Shown: positions 14,765-22,148 of the stretch, one piece after another
Layout: every line of letters starts with the position of its first letter
How positions within the stretch are numbered: the first letter of the stretch is position 1
Assembly: GCF_018127745.1 (NCBI RefSeq)
Contig: NZ_CP072333.1
Coordinates: 558,001 to 622,000 of the forward strand
DNA: 64,000 bases
Reading direction: 5' to 3'
Source: Porphyromonas sp. oral taxon 275
Lineage (GTDB): Bacteria; Bacteroidota; Bacteroidia; Bacteroidales; Porphyromonadaceae
Translations under genes and position numbers: made by a program
The notes under the pieces: generated by a model
Database searches by the model: none
What the model saw: only the letters and a program-made list of their open reading frames with translations
What the model was told of the DNA's origin: nothing

Positions 14765-16357
14765 CTAGCCCTGATGCTGGGTGATACGCTGGAGGATGGC
14801 TGCACGCAGCTCCTCGAGTGGCATGCCGCTACGCTCGCTCATCATCGCCAGCGTTGCCTTGGGGATCATGATACGCGCTAGGGGCGAGGAGAGCATCTTG
14901 AAGGCTGGGTTGATCTCTGGGAGAGCTTGCTTGAGCCAAGGGTAAGCCTCCAGTAGCGCCTTGAGGCGCGTCTCGGGGCCTAGCTCCAGGAGCTCAGAGG
15001 TAGAAGGGGTGGGCTCTGGGCAGATTTCTTCTGGCTCGTGGGCTACCTCGGGCGCAGCTGCGGGAGCTGCCTCAGCCTGGCCCTTGCTCGCTTCCTTATT
15101 GCTCTTATCCCAAGTCAGCAGCGTGCGCGAGCCCTCGAGGCTACGGATGCGTGTGCAGTCCTGCATCATCTCCAGGACGCCGCGGAAGCGTCCCTCGGCA
15201 TCGCGCACGGCGACGTAGTAGATGTAGATGAAGAGCCCAGGCTTATTGATCCAGAAGTCTACCGAGTCCTGCTCCCCGCTGCGGAACTTCTCGATGATCT
15301 CCTCGACCAGGTGCACGCTGGTACGGGGGTGACAGTTCTTGACATCGCGGCCGATGACATTCTTGCTGCGGGGGAAGACGCGGTGCTCCGTATCGGTGTA
15401 GAAGCGTACGATCTCCTGCTCATCGACGTAGGAGAAGTCCACGGGCATGTGCTTGTAGACGAGGTTGACCTGCTCAAGCGTCATCTGCCCTGTGGCTAGC
15501 TCGAGTAGCTGATCGGGGCTGGAACCACCGCCGAAGCCGTACTTGCCGAGGAGCTGAGCCAGTTCGCCTGCGAAGCCTGTAGCTGAGGCCTCTTCTTGCG
15601 TGGGGGCACTTGCCTTGGGCTGCTCACTAGCCCCCACTGTGATCCAGGCGAAGCCGATCTCTCGGTCGCCAGCCTTCATCTCCTCAAATTCCCGAGGGCT
15701 GATCATCGCCAGCGAAGTGGGGTAGAGGACGGTCTCCTCCTTCTGCATCAGGTCGAGCACGTCGGCGACGATGGTCTTCTGCTCGGCGATGAAGGCCTCA
15801 TCCTGATCCTCCTCCAGAAGGCGGCGCGCATCGCGGATCTCGTCGCGGACGAAGTCGTCGAGGAGCCACATGGTCGTCGTCGGGCGGTCGAAGCCCTTGC
15901 GCTCTAGGATCGAGTAGAGCTGGTTCTGCTTGCGCGAGAGGTGTGTGCGCCACTTCTGCAGCTCGTCGTAGAGCCCCAGCCACTCGTTCTTGATGACGGG
16001 ATAGGGGGCGAGGCGCTCGACTTCCTTGAGCCACTTGCGCATCTCGTCATTCTCGCGGTAGTAGCACATGATGGGGTGCTCGGGGGCGAGCTCGGGGCGT
16101 CCCGTGTCGAGCAGCCCGTCGAAGAGCAGCATCATCTGCTGGATGTCCTCCTTGCGGCATTCATCCTCCTCGAAGGTCTTCAGCTCCTGCTCCGCCAGCG
16201 CTAGCTCATAGGGGCGGATCTTCTTGACCTGCTGGCGTAGCTCGGCCTGTGCCTCCGAGAGGCTCAGCTGCCCCGCCAGATAGCGCGCCTTGATGTCAAG
16301 GACGCGCTTGAGCTTTTCCATATCCACCTCAGGGAGGTGCTTCCTCATATCTTCCAT
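14765..16357 (-). CDS. DUF438 / hemerythrin-like / PAS / DUF1858 protein (530 aa)
   Basis: A 530-residue soluble protein. Residues ~1-90 (VLDIKARYLAGQLSLSEAQA) match DUF438. Residues ~90-220 resemble a hemerythrin-like HHE helical bundle (EHPIMCYYRENDEMRKWL, then KEETVLYPTSLAMI). Residues ~310-420 are a PAS-like domain (FYTDTEHRVFPRSKNVIGRD, then VRDAEGRFRGVLEMMQDC). The C-terminal ~65 residues (LLEAYPWLKQALPEINPAFK) match DUF1858. Such proteins are proposed gas or redox sensors. The W-x-x-D-D segment (MWLLDDFVRDEI) lacks the His expected for a complete di-iron site, so iron binding is uncertain. Overlying the cupin gene by a 12-base gap, it may be cotranscribed. Confidence 0.85.
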   Translation of the reverse strand: MEDMRKHLPEVDMEKLKRVLDIKARYLAGQLSLSEAQAELRQQVKKIRPYELALAEQELKTFEEDECRKEDIQQMMLLFDGLLDTGRPELAPEHPIMCYYRENDEMRKWLKEVERLAPYPVIKNEWLGLYDELQKWRTHLSRKQNQLYSILERKGFDRPTTTMWLLDDFVRDEIRDARRLLEEDQDEAFIAEQKTIVADVLDLMQKEETVLYPTSLAMISPREFEEMKAGDREIGFAWITVGASEQPKASAPTQEEASATGFAGELAQLLGKYGFGGGSSPDQLLELATGQMTLEQVNLVYKHMPVDFSYVDEQEIVRFYTDTEHRVFPRSKNVIGRDVKNCHPRTSVHLVEEIIEKFRSGEQDSVDFWINKPGLFIYIYYVAVRDAEGRFRGVLEMMQDCTRIRSLEGSRTLLTWDKSNKEASKGQAEAAPAAAPEVAHEPEEICPEPTPSTSELLELGPETRLKALLEAYPWLKQALPEINPAFKMLSSPLARIMIPKATLAMMSERSGMPLEELRAAILQRITQHQG

Positions 16358-16368
16358 GCTCGCTGCTC

Positions 16369-16653
16369 TTAGGGGCGCTTGACCAGGGATACGAAGAACT
16401 CGCTATCTACGAGCGCCTCGATGGAGATGGTTGCCTCACCTGGGAAGCTGAGTACCGTCCCAGGGCTGAGGCGGTGCTCCTCTACGCCGTCTAGTATGGT
16501 CTTGACCTCACCACGGACGATGGTGAAGTATATCTCGTGGTCGAGGTGGTCGTGTGCGGGGATGACCTTCCCCTGGGGGAGGTTGACGTGTACCAGCTTG
16601 AAGTGTTCTTCCTTGATGACCTGACCGAAGTCCTTGATCTCTGTTGCTATCAT
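16369..16653 (-). CDS. Small cupin-domain protein (94 aa)
   Basis: A 94-residue single cupin. It carries the metal-site motif HDHLDHEIYFTIVRGE (H-x-H-x3-4-E type) and SPGTVLSFPGEATISIEAL in the second motif region. Small cupins of this kind often sit beside DUF438/DUF1858 proteins in anaerobes, and here the DUF438 gene starts 11 bases downstream. The ligand is unknown. Confidence 0.85.
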   Translation of the reverse strand: MIATEIKDFGQVIKEEHFKLVHVNLPQGKVIPAHDHLDHEIYFTIVRGEVKTILDGVEEHRLSPGTVLSFPGEATISIEALVDSEFFVSLVKRP

Positions 16654-16823
16654 GATCTTGTAGCTATATATATAGTGTGTAGCTCCACTTGGGAGGGGCT
16701 GCAGTAGGCTTGTCCTAGCCTAGATCGCTGCAGTTAGGATGAGGGCAGGAGCTGAATGATCCCTCTGTAAGCAAAACAAGGCATGGGGCACTTCGGTTGT
16801 GCCCTGCTCTTAGCTGTAATGAT

Positions 16824-16885
16824 CGAAGCCCCCAGCGCCAGCGGCTCTACTCGTCGGAGTATAGCTGCTGGGGCTGGGGGCTTCG
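16824..16885. terminator. GC-rich hairpin upstream of cupin, downstream of manC
   Basis: Arms CGAAGCCCCCAGCGCCAGC (16824-16842) and a near-complement at 16867-16885. It lies just beyond the minus-strand stop of manC and is probably its terminator. The rest of 16654-16909 holds no gene I can support. Confidence 0.65.
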
Positions 16886-16909
16886 CTGTAGTATCTGCGG
16901 TGTGGGAGC

Positions 16910-17998
16910 TTAGTCGAACTTCTTCTCGAAGCGGAGCGAGATCTCGCTCATGAACTCGCGGATGCGCTGCTCCTGGTCGCGCTTGCAGATGAGCAGGGCG
17001 CCCTGGCTCTCGGAGATGATGCAGTCGTCGATCCCCTGGACCACCACGAGACGCTCGCTCTGGGTGCCGTCCATAGAGACGATGTTGCCGCTGGCCTCGT
17101 AGAAGAGCACCTCGGTGTGTAGGGCTACATTCGCCTGCTCGTCCTTATCCTTGAGGCTGTAGAGCGAGCCCCAGGTGCCGAGGTCTGCCCAGCCGAAGTC
17201 TACCGGCAGCACCATCACATTGCTCGCCTTCTCGAGTACGGCGTAGTCGATGGAGATATTGGGGCACTCGGGGAAGACCTTGCTGATGGTCTCCTGCTCC
17301 CTAGGTGTGGCGAAGCAGTCCTTAGCCTCCTCGAAGAGCGTGGTGAGGCTAGGAAGGTACTCCTTGAAGGCCTCTAGAATGCTGGGGATACTCCAGGCGA
17401 ACATCCCGCTATTCCATAGGAACTCTCCGCTCTCGAAGAAGACCTGAGCCATCTCGCTATTGGGCTTCTCGGTGAAGGTCTTCACCTTGTAGAACTCTTG
17501 GTCGGGCTCCCCGACGGTCTGTATATAGCCGTAGCCTGTCTCTGGACGTGAGGGACGGATCCCGAGGGTCGCCAGCTGGGGGTGGGCTGCCACGTAGGCC
17601 AAGGACTTGCGGATGGCCTCGACGAAGAGGTCCTCGTGGAGGATGAGGTGGTCTGCCGCGGTGACGATGACGTTGGCCTTAGGGTTCTTGGCCTGGATGT
17701 GGTAGCTAGCCCAAGCGATGCAGGGAGCGGTGTTGCGCCGCATCGGCTCCAGTAGGATCTGACTTTCCTGTAGCTCGGGGAGCTGCTCGAGGACGAGCGC
17801 CTTGTAGCGCGCGTTGGTCACGACGACGAAGTTCTCCCGAGGGATGACGCGCGCAAAGCGGTCATAGGTCATCTGTAGGAGCGTGCGTCCCGTGCCGAAG
17901 ATGTCTAGGAATTGCTTAGGCTTCGCCTCGCGACTGAAGGGCCAGAAGCGGCTACCTACGCCGCCGCCCATAATGACGCAATAGTTGTCTGTATGCAT
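16910..17998 (-). CDS. manC: Mannose-1-phosphate guanylyltransferase (362 aa)
   Basis: Makes GDP-mannose from mannose-1-phosphate and GTP for surface polysaccharide. The N-terminal nucleotidyltransferase signature GGGVGSRFWPFSREAKPKQF is present, followed by TAADHLI, a FTEKPN motif, EFLWNSGMFAW and SIDYAVLEKA. The length fits the single-function GMP enzymes without the C-terminal isomerase domain. A Bacteroidetes-type promoter lies upstream at 18056-18085. Confidence 0.93.
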   Translation of the reverse strand: MHTDNYCVIMGGGVGSRFWPFSREAKPKQFLDIFGTGRTLLQMTYDRFARVIPRENFVVVTNARYKALVLEQLPELQESQILLEPMRRNTAPCIAWASYHIQAKNPKANVIVTAADHLILHEDLFVEAIRKSLAYVAAHPQLATLGIRPSRPETGYGYIQTVGEPDQEFYKVKTFTEKPNSEMAQVFFESGEFLWNSGMFAWSIPSILEAFKEYLPSLTTLFEEAKDCFATPREQETISKVFPECPNISIDYAVLEKASNVMVLPVDFGWADLGTWGSLYSLKDKDEQANVALHTEVLFYEASGNIVSMDGTQSERLVVVQGIDDCIISESQGALLICKRDQEQRIREFMSEISLRFEKKFD

Positions 17999-18055
17999 CC
18001 TGGTGCTTGTGGGTGTGGATCTTGCGATCGATGAGTTCCGTGACGAATCACTTCA

Positions 18056-18085
18056 CAAATGTATACAATAAAGCCGAGACTGCAA
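18056..18085 (-). promoter_or_regulatory. Bacteroidetes-type promoter for manC
   Basis: On the minus strand, TTG (18083-18085), a 19-bp spacer, then TACATTTG (18056-18063). The manC start codon is 58 bases downstream. Confidence 0.7.
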
Positions 18086-18301
18086 GGCATTGGAGTGCTT
18101 GCTCTAGTCGGGACGCTCCATTTGCCTTAAGTGCTGGGGAAGTAGCCCTTGGGAGAGCCCTTCCGTCACGGTAAAGCGCTAGCCTGCGTCGAGCTGTCGG
18201 AGGCTCCCCGAGGTGCAGGCTGTGAGCTCGGTGGGCGAGGGGGCTTGGGTACAGCTTAGGAGAAGGCGCAGCGAAGTGACAGCCTTGCCCCAGCTCCCTG
18301 A

Positions 18302-18389
18302 GGGATATCCCTCAGCCTCGTCACAGGTATTCCTCACGCGTGTCACTGACGTCCCTCAGCGCCCGCACTGATACCCCTCAAGAGTGCTC
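18302..18389 (+). repeat. 22-bp repeat array 2 (four units)
   Basis: Units start at 18302, 18324, 18346 and 18368, each 22 bp with a core close to GATATCCCTCAGC and a variable tail (CTCGTCA, GTGTCA and so on). It lies in the 487-bp gap between the manC start and the xseA stop. The rest of that gap, outside the promoter, shows nothing I can assign. Confidence 0.8.
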
Positions 18390-18487
18390 CCCTTATGCTC
18401 GGAGCCTTGCTGGGGCTTGTGCGTCCCTTCGCTATTCCTAAGGGGAGGGTGGAAGTAGAGGCCTCAGTGCTGGCTTCGCTTTGGGGG

Positions 18488-19870
18488 CTAGCCCTCTACG
18501 CGTACGCGTATTGAATCTTGGTAGAAGCAGAGCTCCAGTTCCTCGCCCTTCCGCAGTTCGCTGGCCGAGGTCTGGATCTGGCCAGCGCGCTTGACGATGC
18601 TGAAGCCTCGCCGTAGAATGTTGTCGGGGTGGGAGAGCCGTATCGCCTGCTCGTAGTGCTCTAGCTGCTGATAGCTGCGACTGCGTAGATGCTCGAGTAG
18701 CAGTGGAAGGCGCAGCAGCGGGCGGTGCAGCTCCTGATGGGCCTCCTGTAGGCGTAGGCGAAGTAGATCGGGAAGGCGGCGCCCAAGCTGTCCCAGCTGG
18801 AAGTCCGCTCGGCGTAGGGTGGCCTGGGTCTGTAGGCCTAGCTGCGACTGCTGCTGGGTGAGGCTGTACTGTGCCCGAGCGATGCTGCGCTGTGCAGTCT
18901 GCTGCAGGCGGCTGCTCAGTAGCTGTAGGCTTTGGCCGCGCCCCAGGGAGAGGCGCTCTAGGAGTCGGGGTAGGCGCTCGCTGCAGTAGGCGACGCGTCC
19001 TAGCTCGGTCGCAAGCCCCTCGATGAGGTAGCTAGCGACGGCCGTCGGTGTCTTGAACGAGCTATGGGCCACCAGGTCGAGGACGGAGACGTCTCGCTCG
19101 TGGCCTATACCGGTGATGATGGGGAGGGGGTACTGGGCGCAGCTCTCGCAGAGGCGGTAGTCGTCGAAGGCGCGCAGCTCGCTGACGGCGCCCCCGCCTC
19201 GGATGATGACCACGGCGTCGAAGTGCTCCTGGTACCTAAGTATACGCTCGAGGGCTGAGAGGATGGAGTCCGTCGTCTGCTCCCCCTGCATCTGCGCACG
19301 GAAGAGGGCGGTATAGAGCTTGACCCCGTAGCTATTGGCCTCGATTTGCCGCATGAAGTCCCCGTAGCCCGCTGCGGTGGGCGAGGAGATGATCGCCAGA
19401 CGCTGCAGCGGCTCGGGGAGCTCCAGCTCCTTGTTCATCTCGAGGAGCCCCTGTCGCTTTAGGCGGGCTATGGTCTCCTGTCGGAGGCGTGCGAGCTCGC
19501 CGAGGGAGTAGCGGGGGTCGATGTCGGCGATGTTAAGGCTTAGTCCATAGAGCTCGTGGTAGCTGAGACTGACCAGCGCCAGCACGTTCATCCCCGAGCT
19601 GAGACTGCCTAGCCCCTGCTGGGCGAGTGCCCGCTCGATCTGCTGGTAGGCTGTACTCCATATAGTAGCGCGTACGCGCGCGACGATATCGCCCCCAGCT
19701 CCCTTCTCTAGGAGCTCGAGGTAGCCATGGCCTCCCGCGCCAGAGCGCCTTAGGTCGCTCACCTCAGCACGTACCCAGTAGCGTGTCGGGTAGGTGTGCT
19801 CGATGCAGCGTCGCACCGAGCGGAGGAGCTCGCTGAGGCTGAAGGAGCGGAGGTTCGCGCTATCCTCCAT
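18488..19870 (-). CDS. xseA: Exodeoxyribonuclease VII large subunit (460 aa)
   Basis: The large subunit of the single-strand-specific exonuclease VII. An N-terminal OB fold (VRAEVSDLRRSGAGGHGYLE) is followed by the catalytic core with IISSPTAAGYGDFMRQIE, DAVVIIRGGGAVSEL, FDDYRLCESCAQYPLPIITG and GHERDVSVLDLVAH. A long Gln/Leu/Arg-rich coiled coil covers residues ~290-400. The small subunit gene (xseB) is not visible next to it. The start at 19870 lies 11 bases downstream of the lrp stop, so the two genes form one unit. Confidence 0.94.
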   Translation of the reverse strand: MEDSANLRSFSLSELLRSVRRCIEHTYPTRYWVRAEVSDLRRSGAGGHGYLELLEKGAGGDIVARVRATIWSTAYQQIERALAQQGLGSLSSGMNVLALVSLSYHELYGLSLNIADIDPRYSLGELARLRQETIARLKRQGLLEMNKELELPEPLQRLAIISSPTAAGYGDFMRQIEANSYGVKLYTALFRAQMQGEQTTDSILSALERILRYQEHFDAVVIIRGGGAVSELRAFDDYRLCESCAQYPLPIITGIGHERDVSVLDLVAHSSFKTPTAVASYLIEGLATELGRVAYCSERLPRLLERLSLGRGQSLQLLSSRLQQTAQRSIARAQYSLTQQQSQLGLQTQATLRRADFQLGQLGRRLPDLLRLRLQEAHQELHRPLLRLPLLLEHLRSRSYQQLEHYEQAIRLSHPDNILRRGFSIVKRAGQIQTSASELRKGEELELCFYQDSIRVRVEG

Positions 19871-19881
19871 CGTGTCTCGGA

Positions 19882-20352
19882 CTATTGGGGCGGCTGATTG
19901 GGGATGTGGATGCTACGCTCGAAGCTCACGTCCAGCGAGATGAGCGTCTCCGTGGCTGTGACCCCAGGGATCTCCTGGATGGTGCCGTTGAGGATGCGCA
20001 TGAGGTCGTTGTTGTCCGTAGCGTAGAGCTTGATGAGCAGGGTGTAGGGACCCGTCGTGTAGTGGCACTCGACGATCTCGGGGATGCGCTCCAGCAGGGC
20101 CGCTACCTCCTTGTAGAGCGATCCGCGCTCCAGGCGAACGCCGACGAAGGTGCAGGTGTTGTAACCTAGCATTTTGGGGCTGACGTGGTACTTCAGTCCA
20201 GTGATGATGCCATTCTCGATCATGCGCTGCAGGCGCTGGTTGACGGAGGAGCGCGAGCTGTTCTCCCCTTCTGCCACGTTGCGTAGGGGGACACGAGCGT
20301 TCACGGTCAGTCGACGCAGGATCTTTAGGTCTAGTTCGTTCAACTTCTTCAT
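19882..20352 (-). CDS. Lrp/AsnC-family transcriptional regulator (156 aa)
   Basis: A 156-residue protein. The N-terminal helix-turn-helix (LDLKILRRLTVNARVPLRNV, then SSRSSVNQRLQRMIENGIIT) precedes an AsnC/RAM ligand-binding domain (IVECHYTTGPYTLLIKLYA). Typical length and layout of feast/famine regulators. The effector amino acid cannot be predicted. It heads a unit with xseA. A weak CAAAAGTA box lies upstream near 20394. Confidence 0.92.
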   Translation of the reverse strand: MKKLNELDLKILRRLTVNARVPLRNVAEGENSSRSSVNQRLQRMIENGIITGLKYHVSPKMLGYNTCTFVGVRLERGSLYKEVAALLERIPEIVECHYTTGPYTLLIKLYATDNNDLMRILNGTIQEIPGVTATETLISLDVSFERSIHIPNQPPQ

Positions 20353-20605
20353 TGGGACTCTGAATCTTGCTATTTGCTGTGGTTCGTTTTCTACAAAAGT
20401 ACGAAACTTTCCTACGATATAGCATTTTGTTACAATTTGCAGGGTGGGGGAGCTCCTCGAGCGTATGCGGGAGGGTGGCTGAGGCCTTTGGTGCGAGGTG
20501 CTCCAGGGAGGGCGGAGCTCCGCCAGCCTTTACTAGGATAGTGTTGTGTAGTGTCGGAGAGGAGGGGTCTTCCTTTGTGGGCCGATCGTTGTGGGTAAAA
20601 AGCAA

Positions 20606-20637
20606 AAGGCATCGACAGCTGTTGCTATCGATGCCTT
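20606..20637 (-). terminator. Terminator downstream of tRNA-Pro
   Basis: Arms AAGGCATCGA (20606-20615) and TCGATGCCTT (20628-20637) with further partial pairing in the loop. On the minus strand it follows the tRNA end by four bases and is followed by TTTTGCTTTTT. Confidence 0.75.
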
Positions 20638-20640
20638 CAG

Positions 20641-20715
20641 TCGGGATGACTGGATTCGAACCAGCGACCACTCGCCCCCCAGACGAGTACTCTAACCGGG
20701 CTGAGCTACATCCCG
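20641..20715 (-). tRNA. tRNA-Pro (anticodon GGG)
   Basis: A 75-nt cloverleaf on the minus strand. The acceptor stem starts CGGGATG and is closed by CATCCCG plus a discriminator A. The D arm is GCTC...GAGT, the anticodon stem CTCGT/GCGAG with loop CTGGGGG (anticodon GGG), and the T arm contains GGTTCGAATCC. The CCA end is not encoded. A strong promoter lies upstream at 20774-20805. Confidence 0.93.
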
Positions 20716-20773
20716 CGGTGCTTCACTCGAGACTTTGTCAGCCTTTCAGCGTGCTTATCTCTCGTTTGCGCTG

Positions 20774-20805
20774 CAAAGGTAAATACTTTCTCGCAAAGTA
20801 CCAAA
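20774..20805 (-). promoter_or_regulatory. Bacteroidetes-type promoter for tRNA-Pro
   Basis: On the minus strand, TTTG (20802-20805), a 20-bp spacer, then TACCTTTG (20774-20781). It is a full consensus match 58 bases upstream of the tRNA 5' end. Confidence 0.8.
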
Positions 20806-20823
20806 TCTTGTGTTTTAGTAAGG

Positions 20824-22107
20824 CTAAGTATTGCGTCCATCCTGCATTCGTGCCCATTGCATGACCTGGGCGGGAGGGAGCTCCTGCATGAGGCAGGCCT
20901 TCATATAGTCCATGTAGGGAGCGACGTGATCCCAGTATTGGTAGTAGCCCTTGCAGAGGTAGTTATGCCCGGGTTCGCCCTCGAGGCTGTAGCCGAAGCG
21001 GTTCTTGGGACACTCGCCCCAGCAGGCGAAGAGGTATTCGCACTCCTGACACTGGCGCGTGAGCCCCGTGCGCTTGGCTCGGCCGAAGCGCAGCTGCTCG
21101 GGCTGGTCCATAAGGCTGCGGATGGGCTGCTCGGCGATATTGCCGAGGCGGTAGCGCGGGTAGACGAAGTGGTCGCAGCTGTAGAGGTCGCCATTATGCT
21201 CGAGGGCGGCAGCGTGCCCGCACTCCGAGGTGAAGATGCACACCCCAGGGGGGACGCCCACCCAGTTGGCTAGCGTCGCGTCGAAGAGCTGGATGAAGTA
21301 GCGCCCCACATCCTGCCGTACCCATTCGTCGAAGATCGTGGTGATGAAGTAGCCCCACTGCTCGGGCTGGACGCTGTAGGGGGCAAGGATCACCTCATCA
21401 TCCCCGTGCAGCTCACGCTCCTCGGGACGCTCCGTGATGAAGGGAGCCTCGACGAAGGCGTGGCGCTTAGCCCCTGGGCGTAAGCGCTCGACGATGGGAG
21501 CAAACTGGATGTAGGGATTGCCGATGGCCTTGAGGAAGTGGTAGAACTCCAGCGGCTCGTCAGCGTTGAAGCGATTGACCGTAGCAAGGATGTTGAAGTC
21601 CACACCTCCGTCCTGCAGTAGCTTGACGCCACGCATGACGCGCTCGAAGGTCGGGAGGCCCGAGACCGTCCTGCGGTAGCGGTCGTGCATCTCCTTGGTC
21701 CCGTCCAGAGAGATCCCGACGAGGAAATGATGCTCACGGAAGAAGTCGCACCACTCCTTGCTGACGAGGAGCCCATTGGTCTGCAGCGTGTTCTCGATGA
21801 GACGTCCCTCGCCGTAGCGCTGCTGCAGCTCGATGGCCTTGCGGTAGAAGGAGAGCGGCCTCAAAAGTGCCTCCCCGCCATGCCACGTAAAGGTCACGGG
21901 GGTATCCTTGGGCTGTGCCTCGATGTACTGACGGATGTAGCGCTCGAGGAAGTCCTCGGGCATCATCGTGCGGGGCGTCGGGTCTTCGTCCTGCTTGTAC
22001 AGGCGCTCCTTGTCGAGATAGTAGCAGTAGTCACAGCGCATGTTGCAGGCAGCGCCTGCAGCCTTGGCCATGACGTGTATAGGGCGGTGCTCTGGGGCGG
22101 TGCTCAT
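20824..22107 (-). CDS. Anaerobic sulfatase-maturation enzyme, radical SAM/SPASM (427 aa)
   Basis: A radical SAM protein with the cluster motif C21-x3-C25-x2-C28 (CNMRCDYCYY). Conserved features are VTFTWHGGEALLRPLSFY, LQTNGLLV and VGISLDGTKEMHDRYR. The C-terminal SPASM region carries the Cys set (CIFTSECGHAAALE, YSCDHFVYP, CQECEYLFACWGECPKNRF). This layout fits anSME enzymes that convert a Cys or Ser of a sulfatase to formylglycine. No sulfatase is in the window. Its stop is close to the tRNA promoter. Confidence 0.88.
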   Translation of the reverse strand: MSTAPEHRPIHVMAKAAGAACNMRCDYCYYLDKERLYKQDEDPTPRTMMPEDFLERYIRQYIEAQPKDTPVTFTWHGGEALLRPLSFYRKAIELQQRYGEGRLIENTLQTNGLLVSKEWCDFFREHHFLVGISLDGTKEMHDRYRRTVSGLPTFERVMRGVKLLQDGGVDFNILATVNRFNADEPLEFYHFLKAIGNPYIQFAPIVERLRPGAKRHAFVEAPFITERPEERELHGDDEVILAPYSVQPEQWGYFITTIFDEWVRQDVGRYFIQLFDATLANWVGVPPGVCIFTSECGHAAALEHNGDLYSCDHFVYPRYRLGNIAEQPIRSLMDQPEQLRFGRAKRTGLTRQCQECEYLFACWGECPKNRFGYSLEGEPGHNYLCKGYYQYWDHVAPYMDYMKACLMQELPPAQVMQWARMQDGRNT

Positions 22108-22148
22108 AGTATTATAGGGAGAGGGGAGGGCGTCCCTAAGCTCAGGGC

